Assembly: GCA_034096865.1 (NCBI GenBank)
Contig: JAWQFJ010000575.1
Coordinates: forward strand, 40,791 to 104,790
Length of the DNA: 64,000 nucleotides
Direction: 5' to 3'
Source of the DNA: Theodoxus fluviatilis
Lineage: Eukaryota; Mollusca; Gastropoda; Cycloneritida; Neritidae
The translations under genes were made by a program, and so were the position numbers. Below are positions 1-49,869 of this stretch, piece by piece. How positions within the stretch are numbered: position 1 is the stretch's first letter; each line of letters begins with the position of its first letter. Below the pieces are notes generated by a model. It saw only the letters and a program-made list of their open reading frames with translations, ran no database searches and had not been told where the DNA came from.

Positions 1-149
1 CTTGCCCATGATGGACATCAAGACAAGACAAGAGACAAGACAAAACCCTCTAGAACAAGATCACACAACAATCTCTTTTTTTTAATTGATTTTTCCTCCC
101 CCCCCCCCCCCCCAATCCCCCTATTTTAATGCGCTAATCTCTTGTTTGT

Positions 150-404
150 GGTTCACCTCACCTCACCTTACCTCCGCCTGTGACCCCGTCTGGGGTATAG
201 GCCGCCAATCAGCACCCTCCAGGCATCTCGGTTCTGGGCTAGTCTTTCCAGCTGCCCCCACGTCTTTCCCATCTGCTGTGCGTCTGCCTCCAGATCACGG
301 CGCCAGGTGTTCCTAGGTCGCCCTCTCTTCCTCTTCCCTTGTGGGTTCCACGTGAGGGCTTGCCTGGTGATGTTGGAAGCAGGTCTGCGAAGGGTGTGGC
401 ACAA
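150..404 (-). mobile_element. 3' end of an RTE-like non-LTR retrotransposon (fragment)
   Basis: The minus strand encodes about 78 residues in a pattern typical of the extreme C-terminus of endonuclease/reverse-transcriptase ORFs common in invertebrate genomes. It includes GRPRNTWRRDLEAD, then a GKTWGQLERLAQNRDAWR-type stretch, and a PRRG ending. The stop at 168-170 is followed on the minus strand by a short AGGTG-type tandem tail at about 150-166, the kind of simple 3' tail such elements carry. The RT core and endonuclease are absent, so this is a dead 5'-truncated copy. It lies in the BLTP2 intron upstream of the first exon seen here, antisense to the gene. The RTE assignment comes from memory of the motif, not a search. 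Confidence 0.7.
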
Positions 405-565
405 AATTGAAATAGAAATATCTAGCTCAAATTTTTTAAATTTGTTTAAATATCACCATGCATGCGTGCTCATGTTGACTTATTTTCACAGCATATGTGT
501 TGTCCTAATTTTAGATGCATGTCTATATTTTTTCATGCACATAAGTGCTGTGTTTTCTTTTGCAG

Positions 566-38910
<38,345 letters not shown>

Positions 38911-38989
38911 CTTCAGCCGTCCTTTCTAGAGGCAGACCTCACCTCCTGAGATGAATCTTTTTCAATGACCCTTCCCACCACAGTGATGC

Positions 38990-38995
38990 AATAAA
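38990..38995 (+). promoter_or_regulatory. Polyadenylation signal AATAAA of BLTP2
   Basis: The hexamer lies about 80 bp after the BLTP2 stop (38908-38910). It is the first AATAAA in the 3' UTR; later ones exist, for example near 44142, so a longer transcript is possible. Confidence 0.5.
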
Positions 38996-40794
38996 ACGTT
39001 CATAACATCACCAGAGACCATTCTGGTGCCAAAGGTTTTTCTTAGAAGACCTGCCAAGGCTTGGTGCTAGCAACAAGCAATGCATTACAGTGAAGTTCTG
39101 GTGGGCGGCTGCACTTTCAGAGCATGGAAAATGTAGTTGTTCTTGATGATGGGCTGAGTAGGAATTCCACTGTCATGTTGAAAGTGCTAGACTTCCCACT
39201 GGACTGCAGGTGTACATGTATAGTTATTTTTATGGCTTTTTTGCTGTTTCCAAAAGTTGTTGTGATCCACAGTTCTGTGGGGAAATGTTATCATGTCACA
39301 ACTCTGTGATAAAGGATTCTGTTAGGAATAAGTTCTTTTAACAATGAGATTATTTATTTGCTTCCATCCAAGCAGTGTTAGCAATAATTCAGTTTGACTC
39401 TTGACCGCAAGTTTATTTTATTACCCAATAGATACATATACTTACTTTGTGAGCAGCTTGGTCTAGTCATTAGGCACTTATTATTTTTCTCTTTTTCTAA
39501 TAGATGTTGAGGGAGTGAACAATTATAATTTTGCCTTCTGCTTATGAGAGGTTTGTGAAATTAACATTATTTAGGATGAACTGGTTTTTGTCTGTACTTT
39601 GTCCCACAAATATTGCTATAGCCTCTTGAGAAAAATTTGCTTAAAACCTGCCAGATTATTTTACGATTAACTGCTCTTTGATGCTGTAGGTTGCCTTTGT
39701 CATGTGGTTTAGACCTCATGGGGAAAGTATGCATGAATCCAATGCCTGCTTCATTGTCAAAGGGTTCTGAGTAGACAAAAGAACTGCCAATGTTGCAAAT
39801 GAAGGTCTGGATCCTACTCCACGTCCCCACCATCCACGGGTGCTCACCCATTCCGCCTTAGTTTTTCCATCAAAAAGTGGCTGGCCTCTAGGCCAGGGCT
39901 GAATGAAAAATGCTTGCTGAGTATCTCAAACGTCCTGTAGGAATAAATTGATGAACACTTACTTTTACAATGCACAAAGTTTGCTCAATATGGCGGGAAC
40001 TTCACTTGTGGATGAAAAATTGTTTTTAATGCATATGCACTGAATCGGTGCTGTGTTTGCTGTGTTGTAAAAAAAAATTAATGATTCATTGGGTAGTCTG
40101 TTTTATGTAGTGAAGTTTCTCATTGCAAGTCTCACTTTTGTTGAGATTCAAACCTGTCACTGCACATATTGATGGTGTAATGAGGACTTTCACTTGTGAT
40201 TCTGTGCATAACATGCTGTGCTGCCGAGAGCAGTGGATATAAAAATACCATTACCCATCCTGGTGCAGAACAAAATGAATTGCCACTCAATGTAGGTCTG
40301 CAAAACTATTTTTGCAAATGTGTTGAGAAATGACAGCTGGCCTCAGACCATGACCATAGAATAATGTAAGATTAAAAAAGAAAAGGAAGTGTTCATAAAC
40401 ATATGTTGCAATGAAACAGAAGAGATTTTTGCTTATTGACATTTATAACATTTGCCTGTTTGGAGCAATCAACCTTTTTTGTGAAATTTGATGTTTATTT
40501 TAAACAATTGACCTTTTAGTGATTAAAGGTGTATATGACCCTTGATTGAGCAATTGACTTCAAATCAGAAATCAATTTACTAATGTATTAATACATTATC
40601 TATTCTGAAGATATGCAAACAGAGACAGAATATAATTTTCTGTTTCAACAATTGGTCTTCTCTGAAATATTGTTTTGTGTCTTGAAGTTTAGTTCTCTTT
40701 GTTTTTTGTCTATCGGTGTATATGCACACAATCGATTCATCGTTTTGACAGGAGATAGTGACTCTCCCTCTCCCTCTTCCTCTCCCCCCCCCCC

Positions 40795-40875
<81 letters not shown>

Positions 40876-40898
40876 CCTCCCCTCCCTCTCTCTCTCTC

Positions 40899-40988
<90 letters not shown>

Positions 40989-41055
40989 GCATACACACAC
41001 ACCCGCACACACCCACACACACATACACACACATACACACACAACCACACACATA
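40795..41055 (+). repeat. (TC)n then (CA)n microsatellite
   Basis: About 185 bp of CT dinucleotides with CCCT interruptions leads into about 70 bp of CACACA-type repeats. ORFs on both strands are artefacts. Confidence 0.95.
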
Positions 41056-41289
41056 CACATCTTGCTTTAAATCGAGTTGTGAGAAAATGTAAATAATGGT
41101 CTTAGTAAGATTTCATGTATTTGCAAATTTGGCACATGGTTGACTTAGCAGAACTCTCTTGCCCAACCCTGTGATTGAAAATATTAGTGTTTGATACTGG
41201 TGGACAGTAAAGAAAAGACTCAGTATACTTACAGAATGAATTCAAGTAATAATCAGTGATGCAAAATTGTTGATTGTAACTCTTTTAGG

Positions 41290-41405
41290 TTTAATTTCCC
41301 CCACCCAACCCCCAGCCCTACCAACCCCCACCCTCCGCCCCCAGGCCTACCACCCCCAGCCCTACCAACCCCCACCCCCCACTCAAGCCCTCCCACCCCC
41401 CAGCC
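41290..41405 (+). repeat. C-rich imperfect minisatellite
   Basis: Units of the type CCCCCAGCCCTACCAACC are repeated imperfectly in the BLTP2-TMEM17 spacer. Confidence 0.8.
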
Positions 41406-44400
41406 TCCACAGTATGAGTGATTAGCTTCCATGACAAGTATCCCAATAGTTCTGGTGATAGAATGCTTCTTGTCATCTGACTTGTATAAAAGAAAAAAAT
41501 GGGAAGGGTTGTGATTATTTTGTTTTCTTCTTTTTAATCCCATCTTTAGAAAAGTTTTATGCTGGTGTGTAAATGTCAATTTTGTTTCATTAAATCTGTA
41601 GCTCCTTGCATTCCTAAACATGAGATTCATGTACTTGTGCATTTATTGGAAAGGTTTATGTGATATATTTGTACAATTAAGATAGCAATAATTTGTATGG
41701 GTGCAGTAATATGTTAGAACCCGTTTGTTTTATTAGTGGAGTTCTGCTGTTTGGGGAAATGAGCTTTTTTTTCTTTCTTTTTTTTCATCATGCAGAATGT
41801 TCTTGGAATTCAAGTTGTTTGACTTTTTTTACACATTATGAATCACTGTTGACTGCCCAGCTAGTCAACAAATGTAGATGAAACATCTCTCCCTTGAAAA
41901 AAGCAGGCAAGAAGTCAGTCCTTTGAGTTCCCCTCAAGTACTTGTAGAAGTCATTAAAGGCACTCCAACTCCAGAAGCTTGCAGTTGCAGTGCCTTTAAT
42001 GTCAGCATTCCAAACAGGGCATTGATGCATCTGATTATGACTACATTGTCATGACGGTCCTTTTTTCCCCACAAGAAAATGTTACAAACCATAAATCAAC
42101 TGTCTTGCCAAATAGTTTTCCTCTAGTGTTGGGATCAAACATTATTCCTGTAGTTTTGGATTCCATAACAGTTCGTTAATGGCAAAAAGATGGCTGTGAT
42201 AGAAACGAAGTTTCCACCTGAAATCTGAAGATAGCTTGAGAGGATGTGTAGAGAATTAAGCTTGTTGTTTGTTTCCTTTTCTGTATGAAATAAAATGAAC
42301 TGAGATGATTGGCTTTGGGGATTTGTGGTAATGCCATATATGCATCTTATGAAGGTGTTTATTTTGCAATGGGATATGTGATGGTTTTTAGAAAAGTATT
42401 TTGCCTTGATCATTGTTTGACTTTTCATCATGAATCTTGTTAGTTATCTATCTCTCCATGGAACAACACAGCAATTATGTTGACCTATCTTTCTCATTCC
42501 ATCAGCTTTTTCATAGCAGGCATGTCATTATTTTCCATGACTAATAATGACTTGAAATCAAATGCTGTTTCTGTTCAACACCTGCTGATCAAGTGTGAAA
42601 TATAGAAGTAATTGTATTCCTAATAAGCTAAGTCTTTTCAACAAGCACAAAAGCCAAATAGGAACAACAGATGAGTCTTCCACGAAAAGATTATCAGACT
42701 GTTGTGTATTTTCTTATCGTATTTATTACTAAAACTGTGGCTGTGATGGATGTTGCCCAAATTGGGGTTATGAGTAACCTGTTACTCACTTTTTATCCAG
42801 TCTGGGATGAAAATGTTTGTGATACAGAATTTGCATCTTTGTTCACATGCACCATGTCTTTTTTCAGTCTTACATTAAAATATCAAATTGTAGTTAGAAT
42901 GGGGTTAAATTGAAAGTGTAATTAAGTAGCCCAGAATATCATTCTAACGGTGTTATATCATGTTTAGAGCTCAAGTTGTCAAGGAGAACAATATGAAAAA
43001 TTGTTCTGACTCGTCTCTACTCTTGCCAGAGACTTGGGTTCAGATATTCTTTTATTGCTTAGATATTCTACATTGTATTTCAAGGTAAATGAAATTTCTG
43101 AGGTGCACAGGACAGAATGTTATTATTTTGGCCTAGGTCTATCCTGCAGTTGCTAAAATGTATATCTGCACCCAAAGTTGAATTACAAGCCATTGCGTAA
43201 TCAATCCTCAGCATGTGACTTCAACTTAATCTTTTCATGTGTGTTGAATGTTTATGGAATAGACTGACAAACTTTGTGGTAATCTTTAGGCCAATGTAAG
43301 CAATGCCTGTGATTACATTTAGTCTCCATGGGAACCTGCTCATTAACCTGCCTTCCACCAAGGTTGTGCTTGATATACCAGTACTACACTTGCAGAGTGT
43401 TAATCCCAAACTGCCTACTATCAGTGGTAGTCATGAAAGTTGCAAGCTTTGGCTGGATTTGGATAGATTGAAATCCAATTACAATAAAATGACTTTGCGA
43501 GTTTTAATTTCTGTCACCAATGATACTTTTGCATTTCTTTACTTATTTTCCCAGGAAATATCTGAATGATGACCATTTGCTTGGTTACTCTTCTGAGATG
43601 TTTGAAAATAAGACATGTCTTAATTTTGACAATAATATGTTGTTTGACACAGTATATTTCTTACTGTCAATGTTTTTTATTGTTGGAGTTTTAGTTTATC
43701 CTTGAATGCTTACTCACTGGGGAGTTGTTTTATGCATTTTATTCATTCTTTTGTTTGTTTGTTTGTTTTTGGTGGGTTCTTGTTCTGAGATTATCCTCCC
43801 TATATCTATATGTATCTTATTTATTCTCCATATGCACAATATGGTTTACTTTTGAAATATTGGGTTTCACTGTGTCAAAATAATTTTGGGAATAATATTT
43901 GAAGTATTCAGTTCTATTTTCGAAGATGAAGGAAACCTGTTGATAAAGAAAAGCCTGCAGTTGTTTTCATAGTTTTTGTTTTTCAACATGAGCGGCCATG
44001 TGAATGGTATGTAGTGATGGTGTCACACACTGCTCCATGGGAATATGGAGGAAGAGTTGTGCAGATTTAAACCTAAAGCACTGTTTGTTACAGCAGCTTA
44101 AAGTTTTGGCATGAATTATTCATGCATACATTTGTACTTGATGAATAAAGTTGTGCAGACTGAACCTGAAATGGTGTTTTCCTTCATTTTTCATGAAGTG
44201 GCTAAGATGACTGGGCAAAAACAATCACACTGGATATCATGCAAATACATGTAGTTCAAAGAGTGCTATTGGAGCCCTACTCCATCAGTGTGAGGATTTC
44301 CCCACAGTGGTGAAGTGAAAGGGGTTGGCGATGTTGTGGTTGCATGTGTGAGTGTATGTATGTGTTTGTTCATTCAGGGAGAGTTAACTAGCAATGCTCT

Positions 44401-44846
44401 GGCTTCAGTATCTCCGCAGTTACCTGCTATCACCACTGTCATCATCATCTTCATCCTCACCACCACTTGTATAGCGCTTGTTCCGACTCTTGCTGAGTCG
44501 CTGTTACTTTCCATGTCGGGGGTAATCACTGCTAACTCAAGTGGTGTTAGTTGATGTGAGCATTTTGCAAATTTTCATGAAGGCGCGGTTTGAAAGGGGG
44601 AGAGACTGCAATTGCATGGCTAAAGTCGTTCTTCAGTGAACAAGAAAAGTACAGTCTGTTACTTTCACGGATCCATTTTGTGAAAAGCACTTAAATAGTT
44701 TATGTTCATTTGCAACCCATATGACGTATATATGTAGTATCTTATATAATAAAAAGATGGACCAATTTGTGAAATAGCACGAGTCAACCGAATAAAGGGA
44801 AGTAACTCTCGTCTTTGTTTACATCACTTGACTTCGAAGCGGCAAT

Positions 44847-47800
44847 ATGGACGCCACATTCAGGCGTACGATGCACTCCGTGACGGATATACTTTTTCCC
44901 GTCACGAAAACTGGTCGAGATCCTATGCAAGAACGAATTATCAAACCAGGTAATCATCCATATGAATTGGAATGTCAAAGTCCGTCCTGTCTTGTTCTGT
45001 TTGTACCTGAGCGATTTATGAGTGTCTCAAACCTGACTGAACTTGTCTTTCGCTGTCGCATCTCAGTCACTAAGGTTAAGTACCTGGCAGTGCCGTACTT
45101 ACATAGATGGACGCACGGGGAAAACTTATTAACGAGGAATCAAACAAACAAACCACAAAAACAAAATGAAGAACAACAAACCTGAACATTAACCCTCCTG
45201 AGATTTATGTGTAACATTTTGCATTACGCCGAACTCGTACACTCAGTGCTAAACTAGCCCAAGGCGCGGTTTTCACTGCCGGTATGAAAACTAGTGCAGT
45301 CTGGAAATTCGTCGTGGTTAAAGCATCTTAATTAGTAAACAAATAGAATCAAAGGGGTGGGGACGAACGGGGCGGGATTGGATAGGTGAAAGAGGTACCA
45401 AGTCCAGTTACCGAAGATGCTCTTTCAACGAAACGCAAGTACGTAGTTGTCATCTAACATTTCCTCGTGGACATTTGCTTCGCATCTAACACAAAATGAA
45501 AAAAGGTGTGCACTGCGTGTTCTGTTGCAGGAAACGAGTATGTGTCCAACCTGCCTCTCCAGATTGCTCTGTACTTCAACGTCTATTTCTCTCCACTCTG
45601 GTTCATCTGTAGCATCGTCTGCCTGGACGCCAAGGTAACACATCGTTGCCGCCATGACAACGGCTCTAATATTAGTAGTAGTAGTAGTAGTAGTATGAGA
45701 GGCTTGGATATAGGCCGTGAAGCCTTTTAAACGCCCCATCGTAATGTGTTGCCTTATATAGGGTCATAGTGTAATTTCTAATTTCGACAACGTCACTCAT
45801 CATAGCTTCTAAATAATGACTTAAAAGTAGGATCCTTGTCCAGTTGGTTTTTGAAGCTGTTAGTAGTTGGTGCAGTCTTAAGCCGAAACGGAAGGTTATT
45901 CCACAGGTGAGCAACACGATTACTGAAACAATACTTCCTTAGGTTAGTATTACTACGTTGGATAAATACCTTTCCGTCTGCATTTCTCGTACTGGTATAG
46001 CTCGGTGACTCAAAAAAGTCGCTCCACTCCACGTCTACGAGATTATTATACAATTTATACGTCTCTATTAGGTCACCGCGAATCCTCCTTCCCCTCAGTG
46101 AGTGCAGATTTAAATACTCTAGTCTAAGCGCTCGCTGTAGGACATCTCCCGGCATTCGCTCAGCAACTTGGTAGCCCGGCGCTGGACTCTCTCCACAGCC
46201 TCTGACTGTCTTTTTAAATGCGGGTACCATATAATATTACCATATTCAACTCTTGGTCGAACTATAGCCTTGTATAGCTGGATGAAAACGTCCTTGTTTA
46301 AATATATAAAGGTTCTTTTGATAACTCCAATCATCTGGTTGGCCTTGTTTATAGAAACTTGAATATGTGGGTCGAATGTCAATTTAGGGTCAAAAGTGAC
46401 TCCCAAGTCTCTCTCCTCGTTGCATACACTTAGGTTTAAGTCATCTTTTCCCATTTTCATAGTGTAATTAAAACCTGGATTATTTTTCCCAAGGTGCATT
46501 ACCTTACACTTTTCTACATTAAAATATAGGTTCCATACATCCGACCACCTCTCCAATCGTTTTAAATCACCCTGCACCCGGCTACAATTTCTTGATTTAT
46601 CATATATCTTCGTGTCGTCGGCAAAAACTTTGCATGATGACTGTATCCCTTCTGGTAAGTCGTTTATGAAGACTGTAAACAGAACCGGACCCAAAATACT
46701 TCCTTGTGGAATTCCGCTTAGTACGTTTGCTATGGATGAGTTTGCATTGCCAACTCTCACCTTCTGAACTCTTCCTGACAGAAAACTCCTTATCCAACTT
46801 AAAATTCTACCAGTCACTCCGTAAGCCTGTAACTTACACAGTAATCTTTCGTGGGGAACGGAATCGAAAGCCTTCTGGAAATCAAGATATATGATATCTA
46901 CTGGATTCCTTTCATCAAGCATCTTAGTAAGTTCTTCCATTACCTGCATTAATTGAGTTATGCACGATCTCCTACTACGGAAACCATGTTGGCACTTAGC
47001 ATACAGGTTATTGTCGTGAAGATGTGAGTTTAGTGTGTCTCGAATAATCGACTCTAACACTTTACACACAATACAAGTTAAACTAACAGGTCTGTAATTT
47101 CCAGGTTCTGACTTGCTGCCTTTTTTATATATAGCAGTAACCTCTGCAGATCTCCAGTCGCTTGGTACAATACCCGTTTCAATAGACATATTAAATAATA
47201 GACATAATGGGGTAGCTAGTTCTCTAGATAGTTCCTTCAGTACTCTTGGTGGTATCTTGTCCGGTCCCTGGGCTTTAGAGGTATCGAGATCATTTAGTTT
47301 CTTACGTACTGCGTCTGGCGTTATAACAATATCAGTCACAGTAGCACCCTTAGAATACTCTCCCTCAGGCAGAAGAGGTACACTGGTTTTGTCTTCCTCC
47401 GTGAAAACGCTAGAGAAAAACGTGTTTAGAGTCTCCGCTTTTTCTTCATCTGATACGGCATACCCACCGTTTCCAGATTTTAAAGCATTTATACTTGTGT
47501 TTGACTTTGTCCTTTCCTGCACATATTTCCAGAACTGTTTTGGATTTGCTCTGCTCCCACTAGCGATGTTTTTTTCAAAGCTTTTTCTTGCCTTCTTGAT
47601 TAGTTTTTTACACTTATTTCGTTCAAGCTTATAGCTATGATATTCCCTGGCTTGCCTTGATTGTAAATACTTTTTATACAGATTATACTTCTTTTTCACT
47701 GACTTTCTCACCTCACTATTCATCCATCTGGGTTTAATATTTCCATGCTTCCCACAACTTTTCTCCGGAATGCATTGTCTCATGCTGTCCACAATCAAGT

Positions 47801-49869
47801 CGCGGATATAACACCATGAGCTTTCCACATCTAATTCACTTAGGACTGAGAAATCACATAAAATTTACTAATCAGTTCCCTCATCTTTCCATAATCACCT
47901 TTGTTTAAATCATATTTGTATTTAAGTGTCTTCTCAGTTTTTGTTCTGGGGACATGCAAGTCGAATAGAAGCACATCATGATCACTTTTACCAACAGGGT
48001 CTAAGTGCTGGATGTCAGATACTAAGTTGTCCTCATTGACCAGGACCAAGTCATCGACTGTAGATCTCTGCCCTTCTCTATGTCTAGTAGGTTGTACGAC
48101 TTTTTGGATTAATAAAGCATCACGTACACATTCGATAAAGACATTATTGACCTCACCATTCCATTCACCCTCCCAATTTACTCTAGGAAAATTAAAGTCT
48201 CCAACAATGCATATCTTATCATACTGTAATAGTCTGTCATCTTTTAGTAACTTGTACAAATTTTCTGTATTTTCCAGTGATGAGCTCGGGCTGCGATATA
48301 CACATCCTATAATCACACTCTCTTCGTTTGCTCCTTTATATGTACACCATAAGCTTTCCTCAAAGCCAGAATTTTGGAATTCTTCCCAGACTTTTGCATT
48401 CAATGATTTGTCGAAATATAGGGCTATTCCTCTTTTCGGGTCAACATTCATAAATAGATCATAGTTTGGTATTTCATACTCAGCTATATTTACGCTATAC
48501 AGTTGGTTTTTTGCCCTTATCTCCGTAAGACCAATTATATTAGGTCTGATATCGGTTAGACGTGAGAGATAGTTGATACATTCAAAATGCCTCAAAGGGG
48601 TCCTTGCTCATGACAATGGGATGATGTTATCTGTAGTCTCTCCATTATGATTGTCACCTTGCACAAAGACATGTGATGATTTGAGGAACACAACTGCTGC
48701 TGTTCTTTAATAAGTCTGTATTTGAAGAGTAAGCTGTATTCTTTTAAAGGGCAATTGTCAGTTGGTGAGTGTGTGTAATATATGCATATGTATTTACTGC
48801 ATCTGAGCATATGTACTTGTGGGCATTCACTCTGTGTGTGTGTGTGTGTGTGTTGTGGATATGTCTGCCATAGTGCTTTTGCAAATTATAATGGAATAGA
48901 GGTCATGCAAGTGACACTGATGATGTATATTTTCCAGTTCCTTGAACTCAACACATTGTACAAGATCATCCTGGTAGCCATTTACATTGTGTACACCATC
49001 ATTGAGATTGTCCGACTCTACCTTGGCTACATTGGAAACTTGATGGAAAGGGTTGGTAACTGCTCCAATAGTTCCATGATTGACTTGTGAATCAGTCGAC
49101 TCTCTCACTTCTTTCTCTTAATAGATAATGATACTTCAAGTTACAGACAGCTTAAGATTGTATACGATTACTATGACTGGGGTATTTTAATGAAACTGTA
49201 ACACATATTTAGTAGATCGATCTTCAAAAACTGCTGTCTTAACTCTCATGAATATTCCTCTCCATTCTTATTTCATGCACAACTTTTGAAAGCATTATTT
49301 TCCTAGTGATGAACATTTATTGTCAGTGGTGCATGCTAGCCACAATGCATACTATTATAATAAAACATTGAACTTAATGTTCGTGACTTTTATCCATCAT
49401 AATGTAATAGATAGTTTTTCCTTTGATCAAATTCAGTGAATCATGTCGTTTGTCTTTATAATATTATACACTTGCTGTCAGGGAACAAAGTTTCTGAGGA
49501 CTGTGGAAAATGCTGCAAATGTATTCCTGCAACTTGTCCCTACATTTTTCCCCCTTTACCTCCTGATCAAAGAACCTTGCATTGTTGCAGGTCCCAGAAC
49601 TGGCAGGCTTCTGGCTGCTGACGCTTCTGCTACAGCTGCCACTCATCTTCTTCCTGCTCTTCAATGAAGCCACCATTGTGCTGCCCCTGGAGCGCTCTGT
49701 GCACATCGTGAAGGCACTGTTTGTGGTATTTGAGGTGCTGTGCGGCTACTTCGCCATCCGAGTCATGGTCAACTACCAGGTGACCAAGTTCCACCAACAG
49801 CAGTTCACAGACCTGGAAAGAATTCCACCTGAAGAAATCCACTTTTATGACACGACACATCAAGTCTAG
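44847..49869 (+). CDS. TMEM17: Transmembrane protein 17 (ciliary transition zone), complete, 4 exons
   Basis: TMEM17 is a four-pass membrane protein of the MKS/tectonic complex at the ciliary transition zone, which gates membrane proteins into cilia. Exons: 44847-44949, 45531-45634, 48938-49051, 49591-49869. They join in frame (phases 1, 0, 0) to 199 codons plus TAG; the human protein is 198 residues. Landmarks are NEYVSNLPLQIALYFNVYFS, the conserved IEIVRLYLGYIGNL, and VPELAGFWLLTLLLQLPLIF followed by LLFNEATIVLPLE. Predicted membrane segments are near residues 47-67, 74-96, 110-131 and 139-160. The ATG at 44847 starts MDATFRRTMHSV, the first Met of the exon frame. The third donor (AGG|GTTGGT) is weak. 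Intron 2 hosts an antisense LINE. No RFX X-box was found by eye. Confidence 0.94.
45793..46230 (-). pseudogene. LINE RT C-terminal region, out of frame
   Basis: This continues the RT protein after the frameshift, with the conserved RRIRGDLIETYKLYNN pattern and WSDFFE. The usable part starts near 46140; upstream of that the frame is a shadow. Confidence 0.75.
46119..47828 (-). pseudogene. LINE reverse transcriptase (frameshifted)
   Basis: About 569 codons carry RT landmarks: NYRPVSLTCIVCKVLESIIR, IYLDFQKAFDSVPHERLL (motif A), SGIPQGSILGPVLFTVFIND (motif B) and KVFADDTKIY (motif C). A frameshift near 46120-46140 moves the C-terminal region (LRGRRIRGDLIETYKLYN) into the frame spanning 45793-46230. 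Catalytic residues look intact, but the ORF is broken at both ends. Confidence 0.9.
47840..48595 (-). pseudogene. LINE endonuclease fragment (APE type)
   Basis: About 251 codons contain the exonuclease/endonuclease/phosphatase landmarks IIGLTEIRAKN, CVYRSPSSS, GDFNFPRVNW, STVDDLVL and SDHDVLLFDL. It is the endonuclease of the LINE at 45672-48597. The frame is lost near 47840-47860, before the reverse transcriptase. Confidence 0.88.

Larger units (their letters stand above)
38911..44846 (+). other. BLTP2 3' UTR and spacer to TMEM17
   Basis: About 5.9 kb holds no ORF I would call a gene. It contains a (TC)n/(CA)n tract (40795-41055), a C-rich tract (41290-41405) and AT-rich sequence. How far the BLTP2 3' UTR extends and where TMEM17 transcription starts cannot be read from sequence alone. 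An AT-rich TATATAATAAAAAG lies at about 44742. Confidence 0.6.
45672..48597 (-). mobile_element. Degraded LINE (Jockey/CR1-like), 5'-truncated, antisense in a TMEM17 intron
   Basis: In minus orientation, about 2.9 kb runs from an endonuclease fragment through RT to a short 3' end with an (ACT)n tail (plus strand AGT repeats at about 45675-45697). ORF1 and the start of the endonuclease are absent. The coding sequence is split over three frames, so at least two frameshifts have occurred. It inserted between TMEM17 exons 45531-45634 and 48938-49051, opposite to the gene. Confidence 0.9.

Noticed and set aside
86..316. 76-codon plus-strand ORF at the left edge
   Set aside because: It starts in a poly-C run and overlaps the RTE-like tail on the other strand, whose reading is the recognisable one.
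44740..44846. TATA box or RFX X-box for TMEM17
   Set aside because: There is an AT-rich stretch (TATATAATAAAAAG) and a half-site-like AGTAAC, but no full X-box and no mapped start site to support either.
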